Origin: Vespa crabro
Lineage: Eukaryota > Arthropoda > Insecta > Hymenoptera > Vespidae
Direction of reading: 5' to 3'
NCBI RefSeq assembly: GCF_910589235.1
Contig: NC_060958.1
Span: forward strand, 1,145,001 to 1,209,000
Length of the DNA: 64,000 bases
The position numbers were made by a program, and so were the translations under genes. Below are positions 12,405-26,176 of this stretch, piece by piece. Under the pieces are notes generated by a model. That model did no database searches and had not been told where the DNA came from. It was given only the letters and a program-made list of their open reading frames with translations. Position 1 is the first letter of the stretch; every line of letters begins with the position of its first letter.

Positions 12405-15400
12405 AACCACATCGCCGGGACAGTGAACAATGCCGTGAGTTATTATCATTTGACATTTTAATTTGCCTTTTATACAAACTATTTTTCTGTTTTTCTAATG
12501 ATAATATACAATCAAATATGCTTTCAACGATTATTTTCAATTATACTTTCTCTTTCTAGATTCCATGCTTATAGGGTCCATAAGCTTAGGGAATTGGATT
12601 CGCTAAGTAATTAGAAAAAAAAAAGCTGTTAAACTAGTACCAGATGACTGGAATATACGCATGGTCTATAAATATTAGCACTTGGTGAGGGGGGTACATA
12701 CATTCGTGTAAGCCTAGCTGAATATTGGAAAGCTAAAGTCTAAAAAGAAAAGAAAAGATAAAAAACAAAAACAAAAAAAAAAGCGAAAAAAAAAACATTT
12801 CTCTCAAAATGCTTCCGTACTAAACTCGCATGCTCGCTGCCTTGAACTATATCAATTTCGATGCGGCCTAAATTATGCTCGAAATGTTCAGCGTGCATGT
12901 ATAAATGCAAATGAGACTGAAAAAATAACTGACGGTGACACACAGAGCATTTACTTTTACAATAATGAGCGTTGTACAAAGAAAGTTGGTATGATGTAGC
13001 ATTAACATGCTACGATCTATTTAGATAGGTCAAATCCGTCCCATTGCCCGCTTTACAATAATGTGTATAGTCCGCAGTTGGGACGGAAATTACCTTTATT
13101 CATGATTGTAATAAAGCAACCAGTATTTTATATTGTTTTCTGCTTACTTAAGAATATGGCATAACAATGTCTTATATATATCCCAGTTACAAAAGTGTAC
13201 TTAAAACATCAGTCGACCAATTGCTTATTTATAAGGTAGTTAATCGAATAATAATTCATAGTTAGTAATACTTAGTTAGTATGTATCCAATGGAAAAAAA
13301 GAAGCGATTATAAAAGCTCATATTACACTTTTTATTCTTTTACATGACATAACGTTACATCCGTAATAGAATTAAACTTCTTTAAATCAGAGCAGGCACA
13401 AATATTCACTCAGCTTCATAAAATAGTATTTACAGTGCGCTTGGCAGCTAAATTATAATAAATACAAATAAATCTTTGTTAGAAGAAACGGTAACTCTAT
13501 TAAATTGCCATGATGCTCCAATAGATATAAATATTTAGTTTACAATATTATTACAATGGCTACATAAGTTTGAACTAAACAAATTATATAGACAAGAAAT
13601 ATTTCATTTTCTCGCCTATTTTTCAACGGCAATGCGTCTGAAAAAAGTTTATTAAAATGATTTTAATTATGTAAACTTTATTTTAAGTGGTAAACAAAGG
13701 AAGAAAACAAGAATAATGATAATGTTCATTTCGTACGTATCTCCGATAATAATTATGTGCTGTCAACACGTGATTTGGAAAAGTCGACTTATGTTTTTCG
13801 TAAAAAAAAAAAAAAAAAAAAAAGAAAAAAAAAACTTTAACATCATAGTCATTAATTTACAATGCAATTTGTTTGCAAAATCTTAATCTAAAATAAAGTG
13901 GTCCAATAATGAATACAAAATATATTAAAATTATGTCTAAAATTACGATACTACATGACATTTTCTGGAAGAATATATTATCTAAAATGTTAACAAACGA
14001 GGATGGTAATCTTATTGCTACTGCAGTTTGTCGAGTATATGACAAATTTTTTTCTTAAAAAAAAAAAAAAAAAAAAGAAAAAAAAATGGGAAAAGTAATA
14101 AATAAAAATAATGTAAAAAAAATGCATTGGAATATTAAAAATATACTATTTAAATTTAATATTTATTATAAAAGTTTCTCTCTCAATTTATGCACATGAT
14201 TAACGAAGTATCAAATTATTAAAGTGCTTTATGACAACCAGAAAGTAATAAAGATTGGTAACTTCAGATTTAATGTTATAATGATATATAGCACAGCTTT
14301 AATTGTATATTATATTATATATATAATATATATATAATATATATATAATATATATTATATATTTTATATATATAATGTGCCAAAAAGTGAATATTGTTAT
14401 CACTGTTGTAAAATGCTCTGTAAAACATAGAACTTTATTGTTATATTGTAAAAATCTTATATATTTCTGGTATCTTTATACATTTGTTTTATTGAAAACA
14501 TATTTATTTTGGTATAAATGGACAAATTTGTAGTGTGCAAAAAGAATTACCAACAATATATATATATATATATAATTGATCAGTGATCCTTGTAGATGAC
14601 AAATTTTATAAAAGAATAGAAATTACTATTTATCGATAATGTTTTTACGAGACTGTCATATTGATGTATTGTTCTTTTTTGTTATAGAGAGCCCGATTTG
14701 TATTCAGGTGAATGATTAGCACCAAAAACGATGTTTGATCTCAGGATCAATTTATATATAGGGATACAGTTAATTTGCAATACTTAATTTCTAATATAGG
14801 TTATATGAACTGTCTTCCTCTATGTTTTATTTATATAGTTCCATTTTTATAAAATGTCAATATTAATCACTGATTTTTAATGTATATCTGCATATATATT
14901 ATGTTCATGATAACTGGACCACCTATATTATAAATTATTACTCAGTAATTATATCATCTTATGATAATATTTTGTATATGTCAATTTTTTAAACAAAGCT
15001 GGTAACATAATACATAACTTAGCCAGTATTTTGAACAATTCATAATGAATTGGTATTAAAACAAATGACAAAGCAAATGTCTAATACAGTTAGTTATTTA
15101 GAACAAGGCGGCGAAAGTAACTTTGTACATATGAAGAGAAATAATATTTTGTGGTATTGAGTGTATGGGAAATGGATGAGACAGAGAAGAAAACTAATAG
15201 CACATCTAATAACAAGTTGATTGTTCAACTTAAAAATAGAAGAGTATGGAATACATTTATAAAAAGATAAATATTTGTCTGTTAAAAATGACTATTTTCT
15301 ATGTTTATGTTTGATAAAAGTTATGTCTCCATATTTTAATGAAATAATTATACTTCAAATCATATTAATTGATTTTATTTTAAGTTGTACTTCTTTATGC

Positions 15401-16580
15401 GTGAAAGGACAAATCTTGTGTAATTTGTAAAAGATTAAAATAATTCAGGCTATAGTCCAAATTAGGTAAATCTACATATATAGAAAAACATGTCCATGTT
15501 ATATAAATAGTCTTCCGTTCTTCAAGGATATAACCACTATGGAGAAAAAAAGTTTATATTTAATATTATAAAATATAAAGATTCTTGGAAATCTTTTCAC
15601 CAATTGTGACAATATTGGGATGAAGCTGTATAACATTATTGAAGTATGCAGTTGTCAAAGAGCTTAGATATGATAAACTATAACATCTATTTTATACGCG
15701 CATGTGAAATATGTATACACAACAAAGATAATATAAAAATTCACATCATACATCAATTATATTGAATACAAAAATGTGAACCAGAAAAAGATTAATATTA
15801 AACAGATATTATACTTTAGAAATAATTTTATAGATACTCGCATACAATATTTTTTTTATTAACTATATTATCCAATGCAACAAAAGGATTTACCCTTATA
15901 AAGAATTCTTGTAAGGAATGTGAAACAAAAGATTAAGAAAATTTAACGTGTCATAATCGTCAGATTCAATGATCTCTGTGAATGTTGTATAGCAAATTAT
16001 AAATTTTAATTTAGACTTGAATATATGCTGATGCACGCGATAAAAATTATTATGCAATAGGTCTTTTGTGTACGTTTCTCACAAAAATTATATATTTCAT
16101 TTGAGAACGCAGATTTATAGCTATACAGAAGGAAAAAACAAATACAATATAATTGCGCGTAATTACAAAAATATCGCATTTCCAAGGATGATAGCTACAT
16201 ATACGATGAAGAGACGGCTATACAAGAAAAAAAAAAAAAACATCGTTAGAATGTAGTTTTATACATACACACAAATAATACTTATAAAATAAAGATCTTT
16301 TTACGAAATTACGTGTTCTCCATACTTATCTATTATGATTTTAGTTAGTAATTTGGAATACATTTTTATTCCTTACATTTTTATTCCTTCATTCCTATTT
16401 ATAAATATTTTAATGGTCATTTTATAAAATATATTTAAGAATATAAACATTTAATAAATAACAATCTTAAAAATATTTATGCGATATTAGGAATATTATA
16501 TTTGATTTTATGATGTTTCAGAATCTGCTATAACTGCTCCTTTTTTTTTTTTATACGTTGGTAACACTGAATGTTGGTCT
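12405..16580 (+). other. Probable long 3' UTR of Hr4 and spacer to VhaSFD
   Basis: AT-rich sequence without a credible coding exon. A candidate 3' UTR intron is bounded by GTGAGT at about 12435 and a TTTCTAG acceptor near 12560. The region carries several homopolymer A/T runs, an AT-palindromic tract at about 14310-14375, and a (TA)n run near 14555. The short open frames here have no family signature. Confidence 0.45.
13110..13115 (+). terminator. Candidate Hr4 polyadenylation signal AATAAA
   Basis: A canonical AATAAA lies about 700 bp after the Hr4 stop codon, followed by T-rich sequence. Further AATAAA-like hexamers occur downstream, so longer transcripts are possible. Confidence 0.35.
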
Positions 16581-16692
16581 TGTGATCACAGACAAGTGTA
16601 AAAGCAGGAGTAGGTACGAGTATAAAGTCACTCATTTTAATCGTTTAAGAATTTTTTATTAAATTTGTCATCGCTTAATATCGACGGCAGAC

Positions 16693-19600
16693 ATGGTGGA
16701 ACGGGCGAATATTAAAGAAATTATTCCAGCATTACCCGACGAGAAAATTGGTAAATAACCTTGATAAAATTAGTTTTATAAGATGATAATGCCACTCCCA
16801 ACATATGAAAACATATGAAATATCTCATTGCTTATTATTTATTTTAATATTTTCTTTTCTTTATTAAAACAATTAAATATTTACATATAAATTATTATAG
16901 ATATGCTCGCCGCTACGAGTGCTCTGCAGCAGCAAGCAGCTGAAATAAGAAATCAAAGAATTAATTGGCAGTCATATCTACAGTAAGCATATTTTATCTA
17001 TTTTAATGTAATCAAAATAATGTACTAACAAACATCTTCATATAACTGATCGACATGTAATATATTTATTTGATAATAGTTTAAATCATATCCAACATTA
17101 CATTATTAAACTTAATAATATATCCAAAAATATTGTAATATTAAATGTATTATTTTTTACATTATAGATCACTAATGATACCTAAAGAAGATTATGACTT
17201 TATAGTAGCTTTTGATACAAGCGATCCTCATGTTCGGGAAGAAAAATTAAAGGAAAATCCACATCAAGCTGCAAAGACTTTTCTCAATCTTCTTGATCAT
17301 ATTTCAAAAGAACAAACAACACAATACATTCTTACAATGATAGATGATATGCTGCAGGTATTTAATTTAAATTATACAATATTTTACAGATAATTGTTAT
17401 TTTTATATTTCAATGTCTTTACAAAATATTTTATTTTATTAGGAAGATCGTAGTCGTGTTGAAATATTTAGAGAACATTCTTCACGTAAACGAGAGTCGA
17501 TTTGGGGACCATTCCTTAATTTATTAAATAGGCAAGATGGTTTTATATTAAATATGACTTCTCGTATTATAGCTAAGTTAGCTTGTTGGAGTCATGAATT
17601 AATGGAAAAAACTGATCTCCAATTTTATCTAACTTGGCTAAAAGATCAACTTAAACTGAGTGTAAGTATGCCAAATTTAATATCTAATAAAATTAGATAG
17701 TAAAAATTACAATGCATGGTGATAATACTTACATATTTGGATAAAAATCTAAATAAATTAAAAGAAATTTGTTATTTTTAACTCATAATTTGTTCCAGGA
17801 TATTAGTAAAGCTTTTTATTTTTTATTTATGAACATATTATTTGCTCTAATTATATCTTGCTTTGCTATTTATTTTAGATAATATATTTATAATATATGC
17901 ATAAACAAGGCACCTATTATTAACATATTATTTAGATTAAAATGTGCTTTTGTGAATTAATCTGATATTGTTATGAGAGAGTATTTCATGAGTTTGTATA
18001 ATAACTTTAATTTTAACTAAATAATTAAACAAAACATAACTTAGAAATCGTTCTTTTAATATTATTTGTCTTTTATACTAAATGCTTGATAAATAACGTT
18101 ATTTGATATATTTGTCGTATCAAATATGTTACAAATTAAAATTTTTTAATTAATTTGATTAATATATGTGGGAATTTTAAATAAAACTAACAGAATTTAT
18201 ATCTAACAATTGAAGTTCACACTCTTTTGATAACATTATTTCTACTGCTTTTTATATGGTGAAGGGTGAAATGATTAGTTATATTAGGAGTAGAATATTT
18301 CAAAAAATCAGATGGGGTTTTAGTTTGAGGCTCTTCAGGAGACAGATTTGCATGCAGAAGTAACGCAGGATAATTCTATGGAGGAGGCAGGGGAGGCCAA
18401 TGAACTGCACGAATTACATAATCCGGTTGGTTTTGCAATAACAAATTATAACTACTGATATTTGAAAAAAACTACCTATGAAAGAAGAGCAGGGAACAGA
18501 ATTATTCATTAAAGCACAAATAAAATAAAATTTGAAGTTACTAATTATAATTATAATAAACAGGTGCCAGAACAGTTGTTAGTTTACATTAATTATTAAG
18601 TTTTTCAGAATAACATTTATTTTATTAATTGCATTAATAAAATTAATTATATGAAATAGGTTTTAGATTTTATACTCTTTATATAACTAAACAATTTTTT
18701 TTTTTTTTAATATGTATCTATATCTTTATGTTTGTTTCTTTTTCTGCTTTTTTAGATTTCTACCTAAATAAAGTAATTAATCCATTTTTTACTATATTAA
18801 ATGTAAATTGAATGCCTATTAGTTTACATATGTCAATTATTGTTATAGAAAATTTATATCATTATCTGGTTTTTGATTATTTAGAATAATGAATACATTC
18901 AATCCGTCGCACGATGCCTTCAAATGATGTTACGTGTAGATGAATATCGTTTTGCATTTGTCTCTGTCGATGGAATTTCAACACTTTTGAGTGTCTTGTC
19001 TGGCAGAGTAAATTTCCAAGTACAATATCAACTTATTTTCTGTCTATGGGTACTTACATTTAATCCATTACTTGCAGAAAAAATGAATAAGTACGTAAAT
19101 TTAAAATATATGAAATGTATAAAGTTTTTATGAGTATTTATTTATTTTTATATATATATATATCTGTTTTTTTTTTTTTTTACAGATTTAATGTTATACC
19201 AATTCTTGCGGATATATTAAGTGATTCTGTTAAAGAAAAAGTGACTCGAATTATTCTCGCAGTATTTAGGGTAAGATAAAATAGTACTTAAAAATATATG
19301 GATATTATTTAAATTATCATATTTTCAACAGAATCTTATAGAAAAAGTGGAGGATGCCCAAGTAGCCAAGGAACACTGCATTGCAATGGTTCAATATAAA
19401 GTATTGAAACAATTATCTATTTTGGTACAACGTAAATTCGATGATGAGGATATCACGGATGATATAGAATTTTTGAACGATAAATTATTAGCATCTGTAC
19501 AAGACTTAAGTTCATTTGATGAATACTCAACAGAAATAAAATCTGGTCGTCTCGAATGGTCACCTGTTCATAAATCTGGAAAATTCTGGCGGGAAAATGC

Positions 19601-20110
19601 TAGTCGATTGAACGAAAAAAATTATGAACTTTTACGCATTTTAGTTCATTTATTGGAAACGAGTAAAGAACCTATGGTTTTGAGTGTAGCTAGTTTTGAT
19701 ATAGGAGAGTATGTGCGCCATTATCCACGAGGAAAACAGTAAGTTAACCTGATCATTTATAATTACATATTATATTATACCGTTTTGTAATATAAATCAT
19801 ATAAAATATTTAAATTTAAGTGTTATTGAACAATTGGGTGGTAAACAACGAGTAATGCAATTATTGGGCCATGAGGATCCAAATGTAAGATATGAGGCTC
19901 TTCTTGCTGTTCAAAAACTTATGGTGCACAATTGGTAAGAATAGAAAAAATGAAAATAATAAAATTTCATTCGTAATAGTTTCCATTTTATGTGAGATAA
20001 ATATTTTTTTTTTTTTTTTTTTTAGGGAATATTTAGGAAAACAATTAGAAAAAGAACAAACTGGAGCATCAGGAACTAAATCTGGCGCACAAGTACCTGC
20101 TAAAGCTTAA
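16693..20110 (+). CDS. VhaSFD: V-type proton ATPase subunit H
   Basis: Regulatory subunit H of the cytosolic V1 sector. In the family it couples V1 ATP hydrolysis to V0 proton transport and silences free V1, in endosomes, lysosomes and apical membranes. Nine constitutive coding exons: 16693-16750, 16901-16982, 17168-17357, 17443-17661, 18885-19090, 19186-19270, 19332-19738, 19821-19934 and 20026-20110. They join in frame to about 481 aa, the normal family length. Diagnostic segments include DEYRFAFVSVDGISTLLSVL, FNPLLAEKMNK, GRLEWSPVHKSGKFWREN and FDIGEYVRHYPRGK, all typical of the armadillo/HEAT-like fold. The start is the first ATG after an in-frame AT-rich leader. The 1.2-kb intron between 17661 and 18885 holds a candidate cassette exon listed separately. 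The gene is convergent with RpI135. Confidence 0.95.
18324..18425 (+). CDS. VhaSFD: Candidate alternative cassette exon of VhaSFD
   Basis: Open stretch with a TTTTAG acceptor at 18323 (or TTTGAG at 18329) and a GTTGGT donor at 18426. Both choices keep phase 0 (102 or 96 nt) and would insert 34 or 32 acidic residues (FEALQETDLHAEVTQDNS...) between ...LKDQLKLS and NNEYIQSVARC.... Mammalian subunit H has two isoforms that differ by an 18-residue insertion at the equivalent place. The weak acceptor and non-consensus donor suit a regulated exon. Splicing itself is inferred. Confidence 0.6.
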
Positions 20111-20550
20111 TATTTTGCAATAGTGGGTAGCTATTTATCTTTTAGATAAGCAATCGTATAAATGCTTACATATTTTATTAAGTATTGATATTGTATGGTT
20201 ATGTGATATATAATTTACTTATCTGTATAAATCGATATCACTATGTACTAATATTATGTACAAACAGTTTAATTTGCAACAAGACAAGATAGTCCATAAA
20301 AAATGTTCTATTGTCTTGTTATTCCATTAAATCTGATTCATTACTTCCATGTATAAATTATTAATGAATCAGTTTTTATGTACATATATAAAAATTCTTT
20401 AAATGTAAATGTTGTATAGCCACAAATATTTATATGTGTGGTACGATCGTATTACTAGAATAGTATATAACAGATTTTTAAAATTTAAGGAATGTTAGAA
20501 AAAATGAAAATATATGCCAATGTTAAAATATATAACAAATGTATTTTCCT
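20111..20550. other. Tail-to-tail 3' UTR interval between VhaSFD and RpI135
   Basis: 440 bp of AT-rich sequence separate the two stop codons, with no coding exon. Both genes must end their transcripts here or overlap antisense; T-rich and A-rich hexamers on both strands leave the exact ends undecided. Confidence 0.6.
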
Positions 20551-21027
20551 TCATTTTTCTACAAATGATAATTTGACATTAATATTGCAGCAAGTAAGTT
20601 GAGTTACAAGGTATTTAAATATGTAAGGAATATCAATTTCTTTCACAGATTCATCATCCCCACAAAGTCTACACTTTTGTTTCTTTTCAGTTATACCTGT
20701 TGGGTTTACTGATAGTTCTAACACTGGTCCTAATAATGTTCCACACTTTTGACAAACTAAAGCCTAGAAAGTAACATTTTATAAATAAATAAATAAATAA
20801 ATATATACAGTTAAAAAATAAATATTTTAAATTAGGATATAAAAGAAATACAATTACTTACAGTTGTTTTATCAGAGCAATGGAAAAGACGATCCTGAAG
20901 AAGAAATGAACATCCATGAGATATTAAAGAATCTCGTTCCATTTCTCCAAATCGAACACCACCACCTCGTCTCCGTCCTTTTATCGGTTGCCTCGTTAAG
21001 ACATCAATGGGACCAGTACTTCTTACC

Positions 21028-21075
<48 letters not shown>

Positions 21076-21440
21076 TATTCTCATATAATTTATATTAACA
21101 GTATAATTAACGAAAAGATACAAACCTGCCATTTGTCTGAGACCATATGACGTAATCTCTGATAATGTACAATTCCAAAAAATATATCAACTGTCATTTC
21201 ACGTCCATCGATACCAGAGTACATTCTTTCTGTACCATAATAATTGTAGCCTCCACGTTCTAATAACTTTCCAAAGAACTCAACTGCTGTTTCATTTTCA
21301 TCAAATCTAAATGGTGTTGCATCGTGTACTAATCCATGTACAGCCGCAGACTTTCCAGCCATTACTTCGATCATCATAGCTTCAATAAAAACAACAATAA
21401 ATTTTTACTTTAGATTCAAAGGTTTTTTTTTTTCTTTTTT

Positions 21441-21471
<31 letters not shown>

Positions 21472-22699
21472 ATATAGATATAATTGAACTACGTTAATTT
21501 TTAATCCTGTTTACCTATTGTCATACGACTTGGAAAACCATGAGGATTGAATACTATATCTGGAATTAGACCTGTCTCAGTGAATGGTAGATCTTCGGCT
21601 GGCCATTTTTGTGAACAAATACCTTTTTGCCCAGCTCTTGAAGCAAATTTATCACCAACACTTGGATTTCTCTGGAAGTATTTACTTGCGTTTATATAAT
21701 TATATTGAATGAATTAATAATGTTTGAATAAAGTATTATACAAACTGGAATACGAAATGTAATACAAGCTCTTCTTGGAGTATTATTATTTAAAGTACCA
21801 CATAATTTTACATTATCTATGTATATATCTTCTTTTCCGTGATATTTACCAGTTACATAATTAGATTGTTCAGCATCATAGTAACTAAAAGAAAGATCAA
21901 ATATAATAATAATAATGTAACATAATATAATGAGCAGAACATATGGTAATATATTTTCGTAAGTTACTTAAATATGATAATATATATTATTTATTATTAA
22001 TCACTTACCAATAAAAATAATCATTTTCTTTGAACATAGAGCCAGGTATAGGCAAGCCATCAGTATCTAGCTTTTCTGCGAGAAAAGGTTTATTTGGATC
22101 TCGTGCAAAGTAACTTTTCTGATCTTTTAAATCTATAAATTCTGATTTATAAACCATTCCGTGGGCAAAACCTCGATCATAAGCAGCTTTGTTGATAATC
22201 ATTGCATCTTCCATATCATATCCCTAAATAATTAATATTACTATCTCTTAATTATATATATCATAATAAATATTATTACAATGATCACCATATAGTTATG
22301 ATTACTTACTGTATATGAAATAACAGCTACAATTGCATTGGTACCCATAGGAAAATCATCTAAGCCCATTTTATCATAATGCATTGGTCTGAATAAAGGA
22401 CTTGCTGGTGTTTGTAATCTATACAATTTTGTTTCAGATTGTTGTTTCCATGTATGACATGGTGTACCCATTGTTTGTTTACCCATCTATACATCATTGT
22501 ATTGTTAAGATAACTAATTGATAATAATCTTAATTTTTTTTTTTATTCTAGCTGTATGTAAGAAGACTTACTTGACACTGATACATATTTCTTGGACTTT
22601 GATTACAGTCTGGCATAGGAATAAGACATGCTAAGTTACTTAAAAATGAAGTTTTTGCTAATTCTTGATGAGAAGTTAGCTGTAAATGTAAAATACATT

Positions 22700-22731
<32 letters not shown>

Positions 22732-23658
22732 TCAATATAGTCATATTAAAAGTAAATGTATACTAAAGGAATATTTACACCATCATAGGCTTCTTCTGGT
22801 GTAATACAAATATCCATATAAACTTGTTCAAATGTTCCAATAAGTTCTGTTTTTTTAGCAGCTAAATTCATTACCCGTCTCATCATACGTGCGGGATTAG
22901 TGAATAAATATAATCCTGGATATTGAGCTGGTATAGTTTTCTTTGGAATTAATACTATTTCCATTGTAGATGGTACCTAAGATTTAAGTTCTTGTAAATA
23001 AATAAACCAATCTACTATAATTCCCTATTATTTAATCAGAATTACATACTTCTTTGCCTTTTATCTTAAGTATTCTTAAATTATCCGATACTCTGTTTAT
23101 TATATTGTCTTCAATAAGACCAATTAATTTCCCATCTAACATAACGGTATATGAGTCTTTCCAATTATCAGCAATAGAAATAGGTAACATTCCAAGATCT
23201 AGTAATACTGTTGGTATAGCAGCTTTTAAATCAGGGTTTGGATGTTTTGTAATAATACAATTCATAGTTAAATGATTTAATAAACCACATGGTGTACCAT
23301 CTGGTGTATGTACAGGGCAAATAAATCCTGGAATAATTAAGATTATGAATATATAAAAGATACCAAATAGTTTCATACAAAGTTATTTATAAAGCATAAT
23401 AAATTATTACCCCAAGCATCAGGTAAAAGTTGTCTGGTTTCTGTAGTTCTCATTCCTTGGAAGAAAGAGCCTCTATGAATTGCACGAAAATGACTCATAT
23501 AACGCATTCTATTAATATTTTCTGCAACTATTGTAAGTCCACTAGTCTGCATTAAGCCTAAACCTGTAGGTGTTCTTAAATTTCCAGTAGATAAAAAATT
23601 TTCCATTTGTGATTCAAGAGACCCTCCATACTTTGTTATATGTAACATCTCCTCTAAG

Positions 23659-23696
<38 letters not shown>

Positions 23697-25325
23697 TATT
23701 AGAACTATGTTTTAAATATATTAATGAAGTGTTTGAAATAAACAGTGTTAACATACTTACGCAATGTTAAAACATATTTAGCATCAGCGTTTCTGGCACG
23801 TTTCATAATTAAAATCCTAAGACCTGTAAGCCATCCATATAACTTTTCTTTTAACACTTGTAAATATAAATGGCCACCTAATAAACATTCCTGCATCATT
23901 ACAGAATCAGCACCTTCTACAGCACATTTATTATTAGCAACAGCGAAAAGTTTTTTTGTCATAAATGCAAGTAAATAAAATTTATCTAATGGATCATCTA
24001 AATGTATAGCAATGCAATGCCTGTAAATTGAAAATATAATAATGGTAAATAAATATCATTGATAAATAAATAAAATATTTACTAAGATAATTACTTAATA
24101 ATAAAATCACAAAATTCTGTATCACTTGAATCTTGAGGTAGTTCAAAAAATTTAACTCGAAACATCTTTCCAATATATGCTTTACATTGTTCATGTGTAT
24201 GTAAGTCTTCCTCATGTACTGCACGTAACATATTTAAAATACAACCTCTATAATATAAATCATCTTCACAACCAGCCATTAAAGCATTGTATATAAAAAT
24301 ATCCGAAACATCAATTAAACATTTCAATATTAAGATGAGAGGTGTATAGTATAAAACTTTTCTATGTGTAAACATTAATTTTACAGAACCATTAGTAACA
24401 TAATGCAATGTATTATTCTGTAATGTAAAAATAATAATTAATTAGAATACAAATAGAATAATTTAATAATATTTATAATAATAATTCTTTTACCGATGTA
24501 GTATTATCATCTCGAACGCTTCTTAAAAGTAATCCAAGATCACTAAATTGGATACCTCGAGCTTTCCAACCTGATCTTCGAATTGCAATAGGATAATTTC
24601 TTCTTGTCATCAATAACATACGTATGAGTCGTTCATGTCCTTTAATTATAAAATAACCACCCCATTCTTGTTCATGCTCTCCATGAGCAATTAATTCACT
24701 AGGATTCATTTTATTAAGATGACATCTATTAGACTGTTAAAAAATTATATAATTAGTTTTTCTATTATAAACAATTTTACAAACCATACTAATTGAATAT
24801 TTTAAAAATGTATACCTTAACCATAATAGGTATATCTCCTAAATCTTTTTCAAGGATTTCTTGAGAAATGCCATTGACAGACCATCCTAATTTAACTGTT
24901 ATTTTTCCTTTGTAAGTGGCACCTCTTTGTCTACACTCTGTAGGATATATTTTATAATTTTTTACACCAATTACATTAGTAGGGACAGATGGTTGATGAA
25001 TCGTTACGTTATCTATCCATAACATAATTTTATCGCCACTGGCAAGTTGAAGATAAACTGGTAATATATCTATAATTGCTTGAGAAAGTCCATCTTCTAA
25101 CATATAATTAAAAGAATCTACATGTGGAAGTCCTAAACTTTGTAATAACTGAAATATGCACAAGATATATATATATATATATATTTATATACATATATAA
25201 TTATTTTAAATATTAAACAAAAAATAATTTTTGAATTGATAAAAATTTAATCTTACAGGATTTTGTATATCCGGAGGTATTCCAAAATCTGGAGAAGTAT
25301 TGGTTAACTTTGGTTCAGATAACAT
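20551..25325 (-). CDS. RpI135: DNA-directed RNA polymerase I subunit RPA2 (second largest)
   Basis: Beta-like subunit of nucleolar RNA polymerase I, which transcribes the 45S pre-rRNA and forms half of the active site. Sixteen exons on the minus strand: 25325-25257, 25148-24816, 24733-24494, 24417-24095, 24020-23761, 23653-23411, 23327-23050, 22976-22779, 22679-22572, 22486-22310, 22223-22009, 21884-21746, 21671-21515, 21379-21126, 21026-20862 and 20763-20551. They join in frame to about 1123 aa, close to the 1135 aa of human POLR1B. Signatures in order: CPVHTPDGTPCGLLNHLT, MGKQTMGTP, GYDMEDAMIINKAAYDRGFA, GDKFASRAGQKG, NPHGFPSRMTI, NYYGTERMYSG, FGEMERDSLISHGCSFLLQD, and a C-terminal zinc site CQKC...CRLC. 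The Pol I-type C-terminus lets me exclude Rpb2 and the Pol III paralogue. A start further upstream is open but lacks family similarity, so MLSEPKL was chosen. Confidence 0.96.
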
Positions 25326-26176
25326 TTTTATTAAGTAAAGAAAACAAATAAGATTATATTTTATGTTTGAAATGTAATTGTCATATACGACACTACTATC
25401 TAACCTTAATGTTTTCAAATGAATGCAACACGTGCAGACAAAAAAAAAAAGAAAAATTGGACGTTAGTGGATAAAAATTGTTAGGTTAGTAATATTGATA
25501 GGTTAGGTTATAGATACACGTTCGTATTATAAGGCATAACTCATGTCACGTGACGTAAATGCTATAGGTGTAGAGTAGCAATGAGAGGGATAATGTAATG
25601 TCTCTTTACAACGCTGCGTAGAATATATCCTCTACCTTACTCAAGGGCGTACATACAATTTTAAGAACCTTAGATATATAAATTTGTAAAATTCTTAAAA
25701 TAAATTTAAAACTGAAATATTTGGATAAATTTATTATATTGTATATATGTTTTTTTTTTCTACTTTACAATAATGTTTTATAATTAACAAACATTGATAT
25801 ACGAAAATATAAATAGTTTTAATTTTAATTTATGGTACATGCATTCATTTTGATGGTTCCTTATTATTCGTTTTATACGCTTTATATTAGTGTTGCCAAC
25901 CTTAATTTAGTCAAGGAAAGAAAAGTAAACGGATGACATTTGTATCTTCTGCTATCTGATATTTCTGTTTAATAACCGGTGGAAAATGATATTAATTTTA
26001 GTTATGTATAATTTGGGTATTAATTTTTAATTTACATACAATTTACAGGAGAGTAAATCATCGTAATAATATTGAAGTGTTACGGATCATATTTCTATAT
26101 ATAAATCCAAATAAAATATATATATTCTAGAAATTATGGAATTTTGCAATTCTATTAAAAAATAAAAAATAAAGAT
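25326..26176. promoter_or_regulatory. Head-to-head promoter interval between RpI135 and Rabex-5
   Basis: 851 bp separate the divergent start codons, so both core promoters and 5' UTRs probably lie here. Positions 25545-25554 read GTCACGTGAC, a perfect E-box palindrome of the CLEAR/USF/MITF type that runs directly into TGACGTAA, a CRE-like site. No TATA box is obvious. A possible 5' UTR acceptor (TTTACAG) for Rabex-5 lies near 26048. Confidence 0.55.
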
